Shown: positions 1 to 11,640, counted from the stretch's first letter. The stretch is DNA of 64,000 nt from Cycas panzhihuaensis (GCA_023213395.1 CM041465.1:94619741-94683740), one strand, 5' to 3'. Numbers and translations are program-made. The notes: a model not told the origin generated them from the letters alone.

Positions 1-1512
1 TATTAGTCCTTTTTTATTGAGGTACTCTAAACTAATTTACCACCCTATCCCTAGAAGTATCCAAGTTTGAGGCCATTTCATCCTAAGATCCTAGCAACTA
101 TGTCAAGGTATTCATGATGGCATGTATAGACTATTGCCCATACAACAATATCTTGATGAAATTATTCTCTTAATCTCCCTAGGGTGATGCTCTTAAATGG
201 CTCTATCACCTCCCTCCCTTTCTATTTTTTATTTTTAGTAGCTCATGGATATATTTGTCAACTACTTTGACATATCACATCCCTTTAAGAGTGGGGCTAA
301 AGATGTTCTTTCTCTCAAACAAGACCATAATGAGCTCAACTAAGACTTTGTCTTATCATTTCCATGATTTATTACATTCATCTAAGGCTACTCTACTTAA
401 AGACTTGAAAAGATATATATTTATGAATATTCTTCATCCTAAGATCCATGTAAAAATGCTCAAAATTAGTGTGACCATGTGTGGCTCTATGATTATTAAG
501 TGCCTTACCTTGGAGTCCATTGAGATCTAAGCAAGACATAAAAGGGTTAAAAAACATATCCCTTGATATGAGTTACCCCTAGCATTGTGGGACCTAAGGT
601 CTTAATCATAGGATCTTAAGCCCCCAATCAATAATCTTGATAGGATAATGGAGTCCTTTTCCTCTATTGTTTACTCATTTCATTAAGTGTTGTGAGACCT
701 TAAATTATAATTAACTTAAAACTAACAAGAACTACCTACTCTCTTATATGGGTATAGACTGGTTCACCAAGAAATATAGAATTCTCCTCAAGGTAAGGGT
801 AGAAACCCTATCCCTCCTCTTGAAAAGAAGAGCCCTTTTCCCCTTGAAAATAGGTAGTGTTTAATCCGTCACAATTGTCTTCATAATAATACTCACTATT
901 GGACTTAATATCTCAACTTATCACCTCCATAGGATCCACTACCATAACCTACATCTATACCCAATTTAGAGCAACCAATCCATAAGGACCCATTTCCTAA
1001 TCATGAGGCCCTAAATACTTAAGCTCAACTACAAGACCAATGAGGAAGGGGAAGACCCCAACCTCAGAAATGACCTCTACCTAGCTTGTCTAAAAATTAA
1101 CCTAAATAAAATCCTTAACCTAAACTAATAAACTCTCCATTAAAAGATCAAGAATCCACTAAAGTTACCCAATACTATAATTCTAAGGGCAAGAGAGTGA
1201 TTCAAATGCTTAAGACCACTTAAGTATTCATAATGACATGGTTTCAAATAATGAAGGAGGTTGAAAGGACCTCCTCATCCTAACAACTACCCATTGACCC
1301 TTAACCCATAAAGATCTTCCTTCTTCTAAAGACCATACTTATCTACCCTAGTCAATATGATCTAAGAATGGTTGTTTCCTAAGCCACAGATAAAGGGAAG
1401 ATGTTCTCAATTATTGATGAACTCTAAGTAGTTTTCACAAGTATATCTATGATGGGCATCTTGTAGATCTATTTTGATTAAAGAAATTTACTTTTGGAAG
1501 CTAAAGGGAACT
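1..1512 (+). pseudogene. Element D gag remnant (Tat/Ogre-like Ty3/gypsy)
   Basis: Gag is the structural protein that packages element RNA. The translation near 180-215 holds GDALKWLYHLP, the hallmark of the retrotransposon gag domain and nearly the same as GDALKWFYHLP in element B and GDALKWFYQLP in element A. Further on, around 400-530, the stretch LHPKIHVKMLKI...IKCLTLESIEI aligns with LHPEVYIEVLKM...TKCLVLKAIEI in B. Around 1396-1500 a FSIIDEL segment matches FSIIDEQ in B, which lies between gag and protease there. Stops and frame changes are frequent, so no product is expected. Similarity to B is lost near 1510, where block X begins. The 5' end lies outside the window. Confidence 0.75.
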
Positions 1513-1922
1513 AAATGCAAATAAGCAGGAGGAGAGGATGCATAAACATGACCCTAGGGTAGACTTAAAAGGCGAGGAGATATTTGAGTAGGGAGGGCCA
1601 TAAGCATACACCCCCATGGGGTGATTGCACATCTCTTGTATATAAATATGGTGATAATTATCAATGTGCTTACTAAGTTGACTAGGAGAAACATGTAGGT
1701 ATATGTGATGTGTTAAAAAGAAAAGAGAATCAAAGGGAAACTAAAAGGAAAAATAATAATAAGAATTAAAATGCACAATGCAAGTAGGTAGCCAAGAAAG
1801 TGAATTAAAAATTAAATGCAAAACTTATGATAATATTAATCAAAGAAATAACTAACATCCTCGAAAGGACCAAACAACATAACAAAATCCCACATGATGT
1901 GAGAGGTTTGATCAAGCATTAG
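1513..1922. other. Left part of block X, unidentified insertion in element D
   Basis: Similarity to Tat/Ogre-like gag and protease stops near 1510 and resumes near 21940. After removing element A, about 3.15 kb is left over that elements A and B lack at this place. This left piece is A-rich with no coding signal that I recognise. The exact edge is uncertain by some tens of bases, and I could not find a matching target duplication at the two ends of X. Confidence 0.45.
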
Positions 1923-4181
1923 TGTGTATCAAGTAGGCCTAAACTAGATATGTCTCAATCAACAGAATGCTTTCTTTCGTTTAAATCAAGACTAAGAGAT
2001 TGAAAGTCTAACAGGACATAAGTGACCACCTTTGTCTAACTCTTAAGAAGGAGTCTCTACCTAGTATGCTGTTTAATAGGGGTGTAATTAAATGAGGCAA
2101 TGAAAGGCTAGGATATATGGGGGTGGTTAAATCCACTAGCCTATACAATCGAGTGAAGGAGTTCTAAGTTTGGAGCTACTTTGATAATGTTCCTTATGTC
2201 CTTCCTAGGGACTCCTATCCTTTGATTCTTTCAACCTTTGGAGTTCTACTTAAATAAAAGGGGAAGGGATAGGCAATGGAAAAGGGTTTGTTTCTTTACT
2301 TCTTTCTTTTTGTTTTTTGTATTTATGTTTTTTAACAATATGAAACACACAAAGGAAATCAATGAAACTACAAGACCTATTCTACCTTCAACAAACAAGT
2401 AAAGAAAACTAGTTATACATGCAATTATATGTAACACACACTTTACCAAGGAAAGAAAAGCATTAATATGACATGTATCATAACATACAATTACTTATGC
2501 AAAATTTTAAGAAGTCCAATAACATGCAATGCCAATGAAAAGCTTTTTATCTCAAATGCCTACTATCTTTCCTTTGAATGAAGATTCTACAATGAAAAGA
2601 GAAATTTTAAAGACCTTCTACTACTATTTTAAATGAATTTTTAGACCATTAATGTTGCATGCAACTAATCATACTCCAATCACACTCTTTACATAAGTTA
2701 CAAGCCACACAACTTAGATATTCTATCACAATTTGAGTAAAATAGGCTCCAAAGGGATCCTTGAACCTCTAATAATATAAAAAATCATGCATGTATCATT
2801 CACTAATTTAAAATTATCTTTTTTAAAGGAAGAAAACAAATCAAAGAGTGAAATCATGTAAGAATTAAAACCAAGACTTCTTTCCTATTTTAAAATCTTG
2901 CCTCATATAAGTCTTTTTCTTTCATTTGATCAAATTTCTCTAAACTCTTCCCCTAAAACTAATAAAGGAAGAAAGATAATAAGAACTAAAAGCTAGACCA
3001 CAACCAAACACAAGCCAAAAGAATGGAAAACCACTTGGAATTTGGATTACTATAGAAGAATGGGAAGAGATAGTTAATTAGATAGTGAAGAGATGACTGT
3101 GCTTCACCCTAGCCTATCTCCTTTTTAAACCCACAAAGGGATAACCTTTCATCCAAGATTCCAAGATAAAAATGAGTACAAGATTACCACAAAAACCAGT
3201 AGAAAGATAGAGAAAACTATGAGCAAAAAAAAATCTCCAACAAATAGTGGAATCACAAGAATTTTGAATAGGAAAGATCTTACTTGTAGAAAGGAGTTTT
3301 GAGGCTAAAAATAATAAGAAAAGTCATGAAACTTGAAGAGAAAACCATCAAAATTTGAACATCAGTAGAACAACAATCTAGAATGTCAAAATCTCCTATT
3401 GATTTCACCTATAAGTATCATCAAAAGAAAATCTCCAAGTCACAATAGTAGGAAACTTAAAAAAGTCTTTAAAAATCTCTAAAAAAGCAACTAAATCTTA
3501 ATCTCTTAACTCTCTAATTCTTAATGATAAACAACAATATACTTTAAGTCCCTTCTAGGTGTTCAAAGATAAGATTTCATTGAATCTAGGTGGTGGTATA
3601 CAAAAATCTGGTGTGTCTGGCTGAGTTTCACATGCATAACAATAAAAAACATGACTAGTCACATTTTTGAACCTACCAAAAATGTGATTTTAATCTAAAA
3701 ACGTGATTGGTCACGTTTTTTGCAGCACAAAAAATGCAATAAATGAGAAGATAGAAAATGGCTCCTAAAAAAAAAAACGTTTAGTCATAAATTTAGGCAC
3801 AAATGACTTTTTAATAAGGAAAGAGGCCCAAAGTACTATGAAAATGATAAGCATAGGCCAAAAAGTGATAAAAAATGATAAATTATAGGTGAAATAAAGA
3901 TAAAAATATAAACAAGAAAAAGTTTCAAAGAAAGAGTTGAATTGAAATAATCATGAAGGAAAAATTTAATGCCATAGGTATTAGTCATCAATAGGTGATA
4001 GCATAAATATACATCCATCATCATTCATCATACATCATCAAGAAAATCAATATGACATTTCATCAAAACATGGCCTAACATAACATAAAACTAAATCCAT
4101 CATTTATTTTCTTTATGAAATCATACAATAAATACACCAAAAATTATAGAGATAAATAAGAGGCCAGGTTTTAGTGAAACA
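1923..4181 (-). repeat. 3' LTR of element A
   Basis: This 2259-bp sequence is repeated at 16846-19175 with roughly 85% identity by eye. On the element's own strand it begins TGTTTCAC, and its other end corresponds to the 5' LTR end abutting the primer site. The right edge is well fixed because the copies diverge exactly at GTGAAACA, after which a polypyrimidine run (the element's polypurine tract) follows. It contains a pair of palindromes at 3645-3720. The 5' LTR copy has an extra segment of roughly 70 bp around 17350-17430 that includes a CA run. Confidence 0.85.
3645..3720. promoter_or_regulatory. Paired palindromes in the 3' LTR of element A
   Basis: Two inverted repeats lie about 50 bp apart. 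The second (3697-3720) has perfect 10-bp arms, AAAAACGTGA and TCACGTTTTT, around a 4-base loop. The first (3645-3668) has imperfect 11-bp arms. A half-site AAAAATGTGA lies between them. The same arrangement is conserved in the 5' LTR. They could be protein-binding sites or simple hairpins; nothing in the sequence decides this. Confidence 0.6.
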
Positions 4182-4192
4182 TTTACCCCCTT
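4182..4192 (-). other. Polypurine tract of element A
   Basis: The plus-strand run TTTACCCCCTT directly abuts the 3' LTR; on the element strand it reads AAGGGGGTAAA, immediately followed by the LTR start TGTTTC. This is the expected primer for plus-strand synthesis. Element B has the near-identical AAGGGGGTAG at the same place. Confidence 0.85.
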
Positions 4193-4360
4193 GGCACTTG
4201 AAGCTCCTATTCTAGAAAGAAAGTAGGATGGTGAGAGGTGGTAATGATAAAGATAAAATATCTTTTATTAAAAATGAACAAAGTCTAAATGAGATATGTG
4301 AATGATGAGTTAAAGAGGTTCTCAGATCTAAATCAAAATAAACTTCCTACAATAACAAAA

Positions 4361-4670
4361 CCAAAGGACTCACTCTTAACAGATCTACTCAAAAGGACTG
4401 GGTTCTTGCTACCAAAAGGACATTATTTATATTTATCACCCAAAAGGACTGGGTACTCTCTACTAAAGAAACATTGCTTAATAATTTACCCAAAAAGATT
4501 GGGAATTCTTCATTACTGAAAATTTACCTAAAAGGATTAAGTACCCATCACCAAAGAAATATTATCTAATGCCCACAAACTAGATGGGACTTTACTACCA
4601 AATACCCATAAATTGGATGGGACTTCACTGTCAAATGCCTACAAACTCGATGGGACTTTAATATACAATT
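4361..4670. repeat. Tandem repeat arrays in the 3' UTR of element A (53-bp and 33-bp units)
   Basis: Four diverged units of about 50-55 bp carry the core CAAAAGGACTGGGTACTC followed by ACCAAAGAAACATT. They are followed by three units of about 33 bp with the core CAAACTAGATGGGACTT (about 4572-4660). Repeat arrays just inside the 3' end are a known feature of Tat/Ogre elements. A short open frame across the first array only reflects the repeats and is not taken as a gene. Confidence 0.75.
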
Positions 4671-5010
4671 GATCATAGTTTATATCTTTTTAACCATGTA
4701 TCATAGGAAAATTGTTTTACTAGAGCAAAAAGGATGGACTATCATAGTTTTTGAAGCTTATTAATAGTTGACTTTTCAAAGTAATGTGTCACAGTTTAGC
4801 CTCATTAATAGGATGAAGGCTTTCAGAGGTTGGTTGTCATGGTTTAACCTCATCAATAATCATATTTTAGAGGGTTCCCTATCATAGTTTAGGCTCTTTA
4901 ATAAGTAAAAGGGACACAGAGTTGTATCCTATCATAGTTTAGGCTCATTAATAGATACAAAGGGACTTAGAGAATTACCTTGTCATAGTTTAAGCTCATT
5001 AGTATATAAA
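4671..5010. repeat. Seven-copy tandem array with TCATAGTTTAGGCTCATTAATAG core
   Basis: Seven diverged copies lie near 4671, 4735, 4790, 4838, 4883, 4932 and 4981, spaced 45-64 bp, with a conserved TCATAGTTTA followed by GCTCATTAATA. The spacer often ends in an AAAGGGACT-like run. The array adjoins the preceding arrays, so about 650 bp next to the polypurine tract is built of three repeat families. Confidence 0.75.
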
Positions 5011-5754
5011 GGGGATTCTTAGAGAAATATGGAGACCGATATTAGATCTATATGAAAGAAGAATGAATATGAAATGATAGATCATGTCTTCAAAAGAGAA
5101 CAAGTTCCACAGGGGAGTAAATGCATCCCAAAAAGGATAATTAAGCCTATGTAAGAGAGGAAAAATTAATTTTGGCATTTTAGAGTGGCTTCACATAGTG
5201 ATGATAACTGAAAGGAAGTAAAAATTCACTTTGGTAGGCTTAATGAATTCTAGAGAAAAACTTGCCTCTAAAAAAAGAGAAAAGCCCTCCTTCTTTATTA
5301 ATAAAAAGGATAATAAATGAATTTCATCATAGGGGATAGATAGAGAAAAAAGTTAATCAGATGCTCTTTCTCCATTTTTAGGGCAATCAAGAGCTCATTC
5401 TGATGGAGGACTAGCTCTAGGAGGATATTGATAGTAGTATGGAGCAGGGAGTTAGGTATCCAGTAAGTGGATTTCATCATTTTTTTTATTTTTTGAATTT
5501 TCTCTCTAAAAATACAATAATATAGTGTAAAAAACATAGGATCTCTACTAAAAATGTAATACATCTATGAAAAACATGATAGCATGATAAAAATATAGCT
5601 TTGTAATTCAGGGTAATCAGAGAAAATTATATTTTTTAGTGGTAAAATCATATTTTTGACTATGAAGTCATGTTTTTAGTTATATAATCACACTTTTTAA
5701 AATTTTCTTAAAGAAGACTTAGGAAATTAAAATTTTGAATATGAAATCAAAGCA
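5011..5754. other. Non-coding 3' region of element A
   Basis: I see no coding similarity here. The stretch 5560-5710 repeats short AAATCATATTTTT and AAATCATGTTTTT motifs on an AT-rich background. It separates the tandem arrays from the antisense reading frame. Confidence 0.5.
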
Positions 5755-6975
5755 CTGATATGATTTTTATGATGTGATGCAAGCTCTGGATATAGTGGAG
5801 ACATGGGAGAATGAAGGATAGGCCATTGGGGAGTTAATAAATACGCTAGATGAGGTAGGATGGGCCACTTTAAGGGCCTATGGACTCTAATGAGTGAGTG
5901 GATTAACTTAACTAGTGATGGAGCATGAGATATTACATGACCTCAATAGCTATTAGATTCTATAGCATAACATATTTATAGTACAAGCCATTGGAGAGAT
6001 AGAGATCACCCCAAGAGATGTAAGAAGGATCCTAGGAGTCAGCTAGCATGGTGAGTATGCGAGACGTAATAGGATAATAGATGAGGAGTCTTAAATAGCA
6101 TGAAGTCAGTACTTGATGGGTTTTATGAATCAGATTGGCCTACATGGTGTGTCTATAAAGGTCATACAAATAGTAGGAGGTATTCTTATAATGCAGAGGA
6201 TTATTACCTTGATCATAATATATAGGATAGTTATAACCCAAAATTTCATCGAGGTTCCAGCCTAGTGGATAGGTGTAGTGAGGAGATATGAGTAGGGGCT
6301 TTAGATAAATTAGGGGTAGTACATAGTAGATAGCATATACCACTAGTTATCAAGGATTAGGAAGTTGGTGAGAGGAGGATTTTCCTATGGCTCCATCTTA
6401 ATGTACTGATTATACGACCACGTTCCCTTGATGAGGCTAGGAGGAGTACCAAGGGAGCTGATTATTATGGATCCATGGATGAACATGTGGTATATGAGAG
6501 ATAGGATCTATAATAGGCTAGCCATCATGGCTAGGAGTACACATAGTCCTTTCTTCAGTAGGATGATGAGGAGACAACTTGTAGAGGATGCATATACAGA
6601 CCTGCCACCATGGAGCGATGATGAGATAGATGCAACGAAAAGAGGAGAAGCAAGTGAGGTTTCTATTGCTAGTCAAAGGAGAGGTAGAGGGTGAGAGGGA
6701 GGAGGCCAGGGTGGGAGAGATGGTAAAGGTGGTGGCAATATGGGATAAGGAGGGAGGGGAGGTACATCAACTAACAGAGGAGGAGGAGGTAGTTAACAAG
6801 TGCTAGAGAGAGAAAGTGGAGTACTAGGTACAGGTAGAGGAGACTCCATATAGAGCATAGAGCTAGGCTCAGTAGATGGGCAAGTTAGAGGAGGAGGGAG
6901 TAGGGAAAGAGAGGGAGAGCCTCCTCAAGAAGCTCCCCATGAGCCATAAGAGGAGGGAGTGCCACCGGTTGAGAG
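5755..6975 (+). pseudogene. Antisense reading frame of element A, plant-mobile-domain-like, first exon
   Basis: This frame runs opposite to the pol genes of element A. Around 5920-6060 the translation reads FIVQAIGEIEITPRDVRRIL then GVS and, after one stop, HGEY. It resembles the core of the plant mobile domain (PMD), where an acidic GE(M/I)(T/E)ITL-type strand is followed by DV and a hydrophobic LG(L/V). The same core, differently diverged, occurs in element B at 40314-40449. Downstream, 6428-6694 is an open stretch (PWMNMWYMRDRIYNRLAIMA...) that ends in an Arg/Gly-rich tail continuing with stops to about 6870. PMD proteins are known both as plant silencing factors (MAIN/MAIL1) and as transposon cargo. 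At least eight stops make this copy dead. The domain call is mine from motif memory and unverified. Confidence 0.5.
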
Positions 6976-7090
6976 GTGAGCCATCAAGTATGACATTTAA
7001 TAGATTTCTCTCATATCAAGTTATATTTACTTTTCACTTAATATTTTTTCTTTCAGTAAACTAATCACGACTTACATATTTTCATTAGAT
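6976..7090 (+). other. Possible intron in the antisense frame of element A
   Basis: A GAG|GTGAGC donor-like site at 6976 follows the Gly/Arg-rich region. Acceptor-like sites are TTTTTTCTTTCAG ending at 7056 and TTTTCATTAG ending at 7090. The interval is T-rich, unlike the purine-rich flanks, and coding-like sequence resumes afterwards. Element B has a donor-like CATGAG|GTGAG at the comparable place. Confidence 0.4.
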
Positions 7091-7600
7091 AAATGATGAG
7101 ATCTTGACTCTGGGGGAGGTGAGGAGGATACTAGAGTTGATATTCCCCTATATTCCTACATCAAAGGAGGTGCTAACATGGAACATAATGGATCATACCC
7201 TATTAAGACAACATATTAGCCACTTTAGCCATGCACTTCGAGCTCGAGACATATACATGGACACAAGAGTAGAGTTGAGAGTATGAAAGCTAGATCTTAA
7301 AGTAGCTAAGGATGAGAGATGTCATCTACGTAGGATCATGTTAGCATAGGTAGGAGCACAAGTTATTCCATCAGGGAGTACCATAGTATAATAAGAACAT
7401 CACCTTCCACCTCGTAGAGAGTCTACATACGGGTAGACTTCAGGTAGAGAGGAGATGTCAAAGCCAAGAGCTTGAGAGAGATCTCATTAGGGATCATAGA
7501 GATGAGTGCATTTTATATTGTATAGGGAGATATGAGGGAGATGAGAGGCATTTTGTGAGCTTCAACTATGTATCATGAGTCACATCAATGATAAATGTAC
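7091..7600 (+). pseudogene. Antisense reading frame of element A, second exon
   Basis: An open stretch at 7104-7286 reads MTLGEVRRILELIFPYIP..., with LTW then HALRARDIYMDTRVELRV. This resembles LTW then FTLFIRAWDIQAIETQEHEARV-like sequence in element B beyond its own possible intron (one Q position is a stop there). It may be a helical or coiled-coil tail. Stops follow from 7287. I do not recognise a named domain in it. Confidence 0.4.
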
Positions 7601-9890
7601 CATATCTTTTGTTATATATGCATATATTAATCACTTTCTCTTAAAAACTTATGTAAGAATGATTGAATCTAAACCTTTCTCCCCCTTTATTTCCCTTTTA
7701 TAAATTAAACATAAGATATATTCATTAGTTTGATAGTCCAAAGAAACATATAGCAATTTTACATTTTCTCTATTTTTTGTTCTTTTATAGTTTTATATAT
7801 TTTTTTGGATTTTTGTCATAGTATATATATGGTAGTTTATACTCATTCTAGAGTAAGGTGGTTCTGAAAAGAAAACAATTATAAGAAGAAGTGAAGAATA
7901 GAAAACAATTAAAAGATAAAAGAGAGTAAGTGAAAGGTTTACTTATTCCATTTTTATAAATGTAAAACTATCTAAAACAAACAATAATAATTTTATAAAA
8001 ATAGAAGATGGAATAATATGAATCTCTCAAGAGAAACTCACATGACTCACATCATACTCCTAATAGATTATATAAATATAGAATAACATCCATATTTATA
8101 TAATATACCATGAAGAAAATAGGTTATTTACCAAATGAAAAATTAATCTCAATAAACAACTGGTCATTTGAGTATACTAGACTTATTGGCTTCTTCTAGG
8201 GATAAGAAGCTTTTAGGATCCTACCCCTTCATAAGGTCCTCCACAGCCCAAGATTTCCATGTGGGTATATACTTCATTTCACTCTCCCACCTATCATCTT
8301 AATCTTTAGACTACTTAAATCTTTATCTTCCCAAACCCATAGTTTATACTCTTTATGAAATTATAGTTTATACTCATTCTAGAGTGGTAGTTTATACTTG
8401 TTCCAGAGTTAGGTGCCCCTAGCTATAAAGGTAAAAGTCAATAGAAGTCATGACCTAAGATAGAGGAAAAAAGAGCATTATCTTCAACATTAAAGGAATA
8501 AGGGATATACTAGATGGTAACTAAAGAAAATAGTGACAAAAATGATGAAGCTTGATGATAAAGAAGAAGGAGTTATGGCGAACGCACTTGATACATCCCA
8601 AATAACTGATAGACTACAACCTTAGAGTTAGAATATATAATAATGGATCCAAGGTAAAAGTGAGAAATATCATATAAGGCTCCTATAATAGCAAATACTT
8701 GGCTTCATTATTAGTTAACCTAGGTATGACAAATCTAGCAGAGAGGAGAGGACTTCTTGATTAGTTATAAATCACCCAAGCAGAAGCAGATGGTCCTGGG
8801 TTACCCCTACAACCTTTATTAGTGAATATACGCAATGCCATAGGAAAAATAGAACTAAAATTTGGAGATAGTATGATCAATAAAAGAAAGTACAAGAATC
8901 AATTGATAAAGAGATGGTAATAAATGAAATCAATTCTAACTGTGGTGAAGAAAAAGAAAAATTATAACTGGGATGATCATGGTTAATACTAGGAAAAGGT
9001 GTCAAGTAGGGTTCAATCATAATTGAGGCCATGATGGACCCAAGCATTTAGATCCAAAAATCCTAAATGACTCATCCAAATGAACCTGACTTGTAGATGG
9101 ATAAGTGAGGATGAAGCCATCATGTGACTTGCCCCTGATTACAAGAGGATAATAACAATATACTTTCTTTTACTTTTTTTTTTAAACTTTTCTTTTTTTC
9201 TTTTTTTATTTTTATTACTTTTACTTTCACTTTTTCTTTTTTATTTTATTTTATAAGAAATGAATAATAAGCATCCAATCATGAAATTCTTTTACTCAAC
9301 ACAACAATGATTTAAAAAAAAAAAAAAACTAGAATGAAAGAGACCAATCTCCTTAAGGATCGAACTATGGGAAAAGAAAGGAGATCAAAATCACAGTGTC
9401 TCTAAACATAAAGAGAAGGTAGTAAAATGAGTATTCACTTTGAAAGATAGAGTAAATTAAGGATAATAAAAGTAATCAAAAGAAAATAGTAGGTGATATA
9501 TGGCAAAGAAGGAATCCTTAAGGTGAAGTACTAGAAAATAAAAGTATAATCTTGACCAATGACAAAGTATTTGAAGTTGACAGAAGTGTCCCTCTTTTAA
9601 GGAAGAAAATATGATAAAGATGGGGGCCTAAATTCTCCCTTGAGTACAAACTCAAAAGTGCTGAAGACCAAAATATCATAGGAGAGTACTCATAATCAAT
9701 GCAAATGCTAGAAAGAGTAAAAGACTTATATGATCATAAATAGGACCTTTAATGAAAATAAAATAAAACTCATAGGAAGGTAAGAAGAGACCAGAAAAAA
9801 GAATTGCCCATAGTTTTAGCTTATTAGGCAAAGAGAACGATTTAGAGCCATAGTTTATCCTCATTATAGAGGTAGGGATGAGTGCTACTA
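7601..9890. other. Non-coding 3' region of element A between antisense frame and integrase
   Basis: There is no coding similarity on either strand. The region has scattered copies of TAGTTTATACTCATTCTAGAG (near 7829, 8363 and 8385, with a looser copy near 9851), a T-rich run at 9171-9256 and an A16 run near 9312-9327. Long non-coding 3' regions are usual for the Tat/Ogre branch. Confidence 0.6.
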
Positions 9891-9894
9891 GGCA

Positions 9895-11135
9895 TAGAAC
9901 TTCCTCAGATACTGAGAATTGACAAGACTTTTAAATTCTAGACCTTCCATTATTAAAATTCAATAAGCCCCATTATTCAAATCTTTGATTATTAGAAAAG
10001 GACCCATCTATTTGGGAGAAAACTTACATTGTTTATCATGTAAATACTCTAACTTTAACACTTTATCACCAATCGTGAACCTCCTAAGTTTAAGTTACCT
10101 TTCGTGAGTAGCCTGAAATCTAGCCTTAGATGTTATATTATTTTGTAAAGCTTGTAAATGAGTCTTATCTAGATTTTTCAGTTCCAAGAGACATTATTCT
10201 CTTTGAAACTCTTCATTAGTAAATTCTTTTAATGAGACATTTAAAGAGGGAATCTCAACCTCTAATGGGAGAACAACCTCAACACCATAAATAAAAGAAA
10301 ATGATGTCATGCCTATGGCATTTCTAATGGAGGTTCTATAAGCCCATAATATTGGAAATAATTGAGTATGCTAATATTTATGAGATGTAGTAACCATCTT
10401 AGCTAAGATTTTGTTAAAAGCTTTAACCTAGCCATTTGCCTAAGGGTGATAAGTGGCTAATAGTCTATGAGTGATATGGAATTTATTACATAGTTCACTG
10501 ACATAAGGATTACAAAATGAAGTCCAATTATTAGTAATAATAATGTCTAGCACACCAAATCTACAAATGATGTACTAAAAGATAAATGTGACAACAATCT
10601 TTCTAGTAGTAGTAGCTAATGGGATAGCTTTGCTCCATTTTGTAAAGTATTCAGTTGTAGTTATTATAAACTTATTCCCATTAGATGATACTAGAGATAT
10701 CTAACTAATGAGATCAAAACCCCATGTAGAAAAAGGCCAAGGTGAAACTATCGACTTTATTTCTTACATGGGCTTATGTATCAAAGTTGTATGATATTGA
10801 CTTTTTGATATTTTTGAACATAAAAATGAGCATCTTTAAACAAGTGGGCTAATAATAGCCCACACGAGGAATATGTTAATCCATAGATCAACCACAAAAA
10901 TTTTTGCCACATGTTCCTTCATGGGACTCTACTAAGATAACTAGAGTTTCATCAAGAGAAAGACATCTTAACATGATTTTATCAAAAGAATGTTTATAGA
11001 GTATGCCATCAAGCAAAAGGTATTACCTAGCAGCAACTCAAATTTATCTTCTCCTCTTTGAGGTAGAAAGAGGAGGGAAATATTGATCATGAAGGTATGA
11101 CCTAATCTCTCCATACTATGGATCATTAGAAGGGA
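9895..11135 (-). pseudogene. Element A integrase remnant
   Basis: Integrase inserts the element DNA into the genome. On the minus strand the fragments run: DPWYGEIRSYL at the start; a region matching the HHCC zinc finger; SPWPFSTWGFDLIS with the first catalytic Asp; IITNNW where TDNG is expected; YHP then ANG where the third acidic residue is replaced by Lys; LWAYRTS; LPLEVEIPSLNVS; and a GPF module (MGPFLIIKDLNNGAY) near 9960. The wording is that of Tat/Ogre integrases. Two of three catalytic acids are lost and many stops are present. It ends near 9895, where the non-coding 3' region begins. Confidence 0.8.
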
Positions 11136-11640
11136 TGACCTAGATATGGAGGACATGTTCATCTGGGAGAGAATCATCAATAGGTTTCTTGGCATGATTA
11201 GGAAGAGGAGCATTAGCCATGATCTCTGGGATGACCATGCCTTTCTTAGATTTTCTATTGACTACTTGCAAATCAAATTCTTGAAGTAACAAAGACCACT
11301 TACCTAATCGTCCATTAAGATTAGATTTAGTAAGCAAGCATCTTATAGGATTTAACTGAATAATGAGTTGGACCCTATTCCTAAGGAGGTAGTGGCATAA
11401 CTTCTTAGTAGTAAAAATTAAAGCAAGACACTATTTTTTAGGAAAAGGATAATGAATTTTAGTAGCTAGTAGGGTCCTACTAATGAAAGAAATAGCTCGT
11501 TCTTTATCAAATTCATCCTCTTATACCAACATTTCTTCTAATGATTCCTATGTAGCTGAAGTATATAAAATAAAAGATTTATGAAACCTTGGCAAAGCAA
11601 GGATAGGTGCTGAAACCAAGGCTTACTTTATCTTATCAAA
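11136..11640 (-). pseudogene. Element A RNase H remnant and connection
   Basis: RNase H degrades the RNA strand of the RNA/DNA hybrid during reverse transcription. The clearest part, 11140-11337, reads NLNGRLGKWSLLLQEFDLQV then NRKSKKGM, then a proline-rich link ending IDDSLPDEHVLHI. This is the classical end of RNase H plus connection in Tat/Ogre-like elements. Integrase begins within about 15 residues (DPWYGEI), which leaves no space for the additional RNase H that many Tat-branch elements carry at this place. Stops interrupt the N-terminal half. Confidence 0.75.

Noticed and set aside
4361-5010. Regularly spaced repeats resembling a CRISPR array
   Set aside because: Units are diverged, spacers are themselves repeated, and the setting is a plant retrotransposon 3' UTR.
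11066-11213. Possible extra RNase H in element A from a short open frame here
   Set aside because: The frame reads the integrase zinc-finger region out of frame and lacks the RNase H Asp and Glu motifs.
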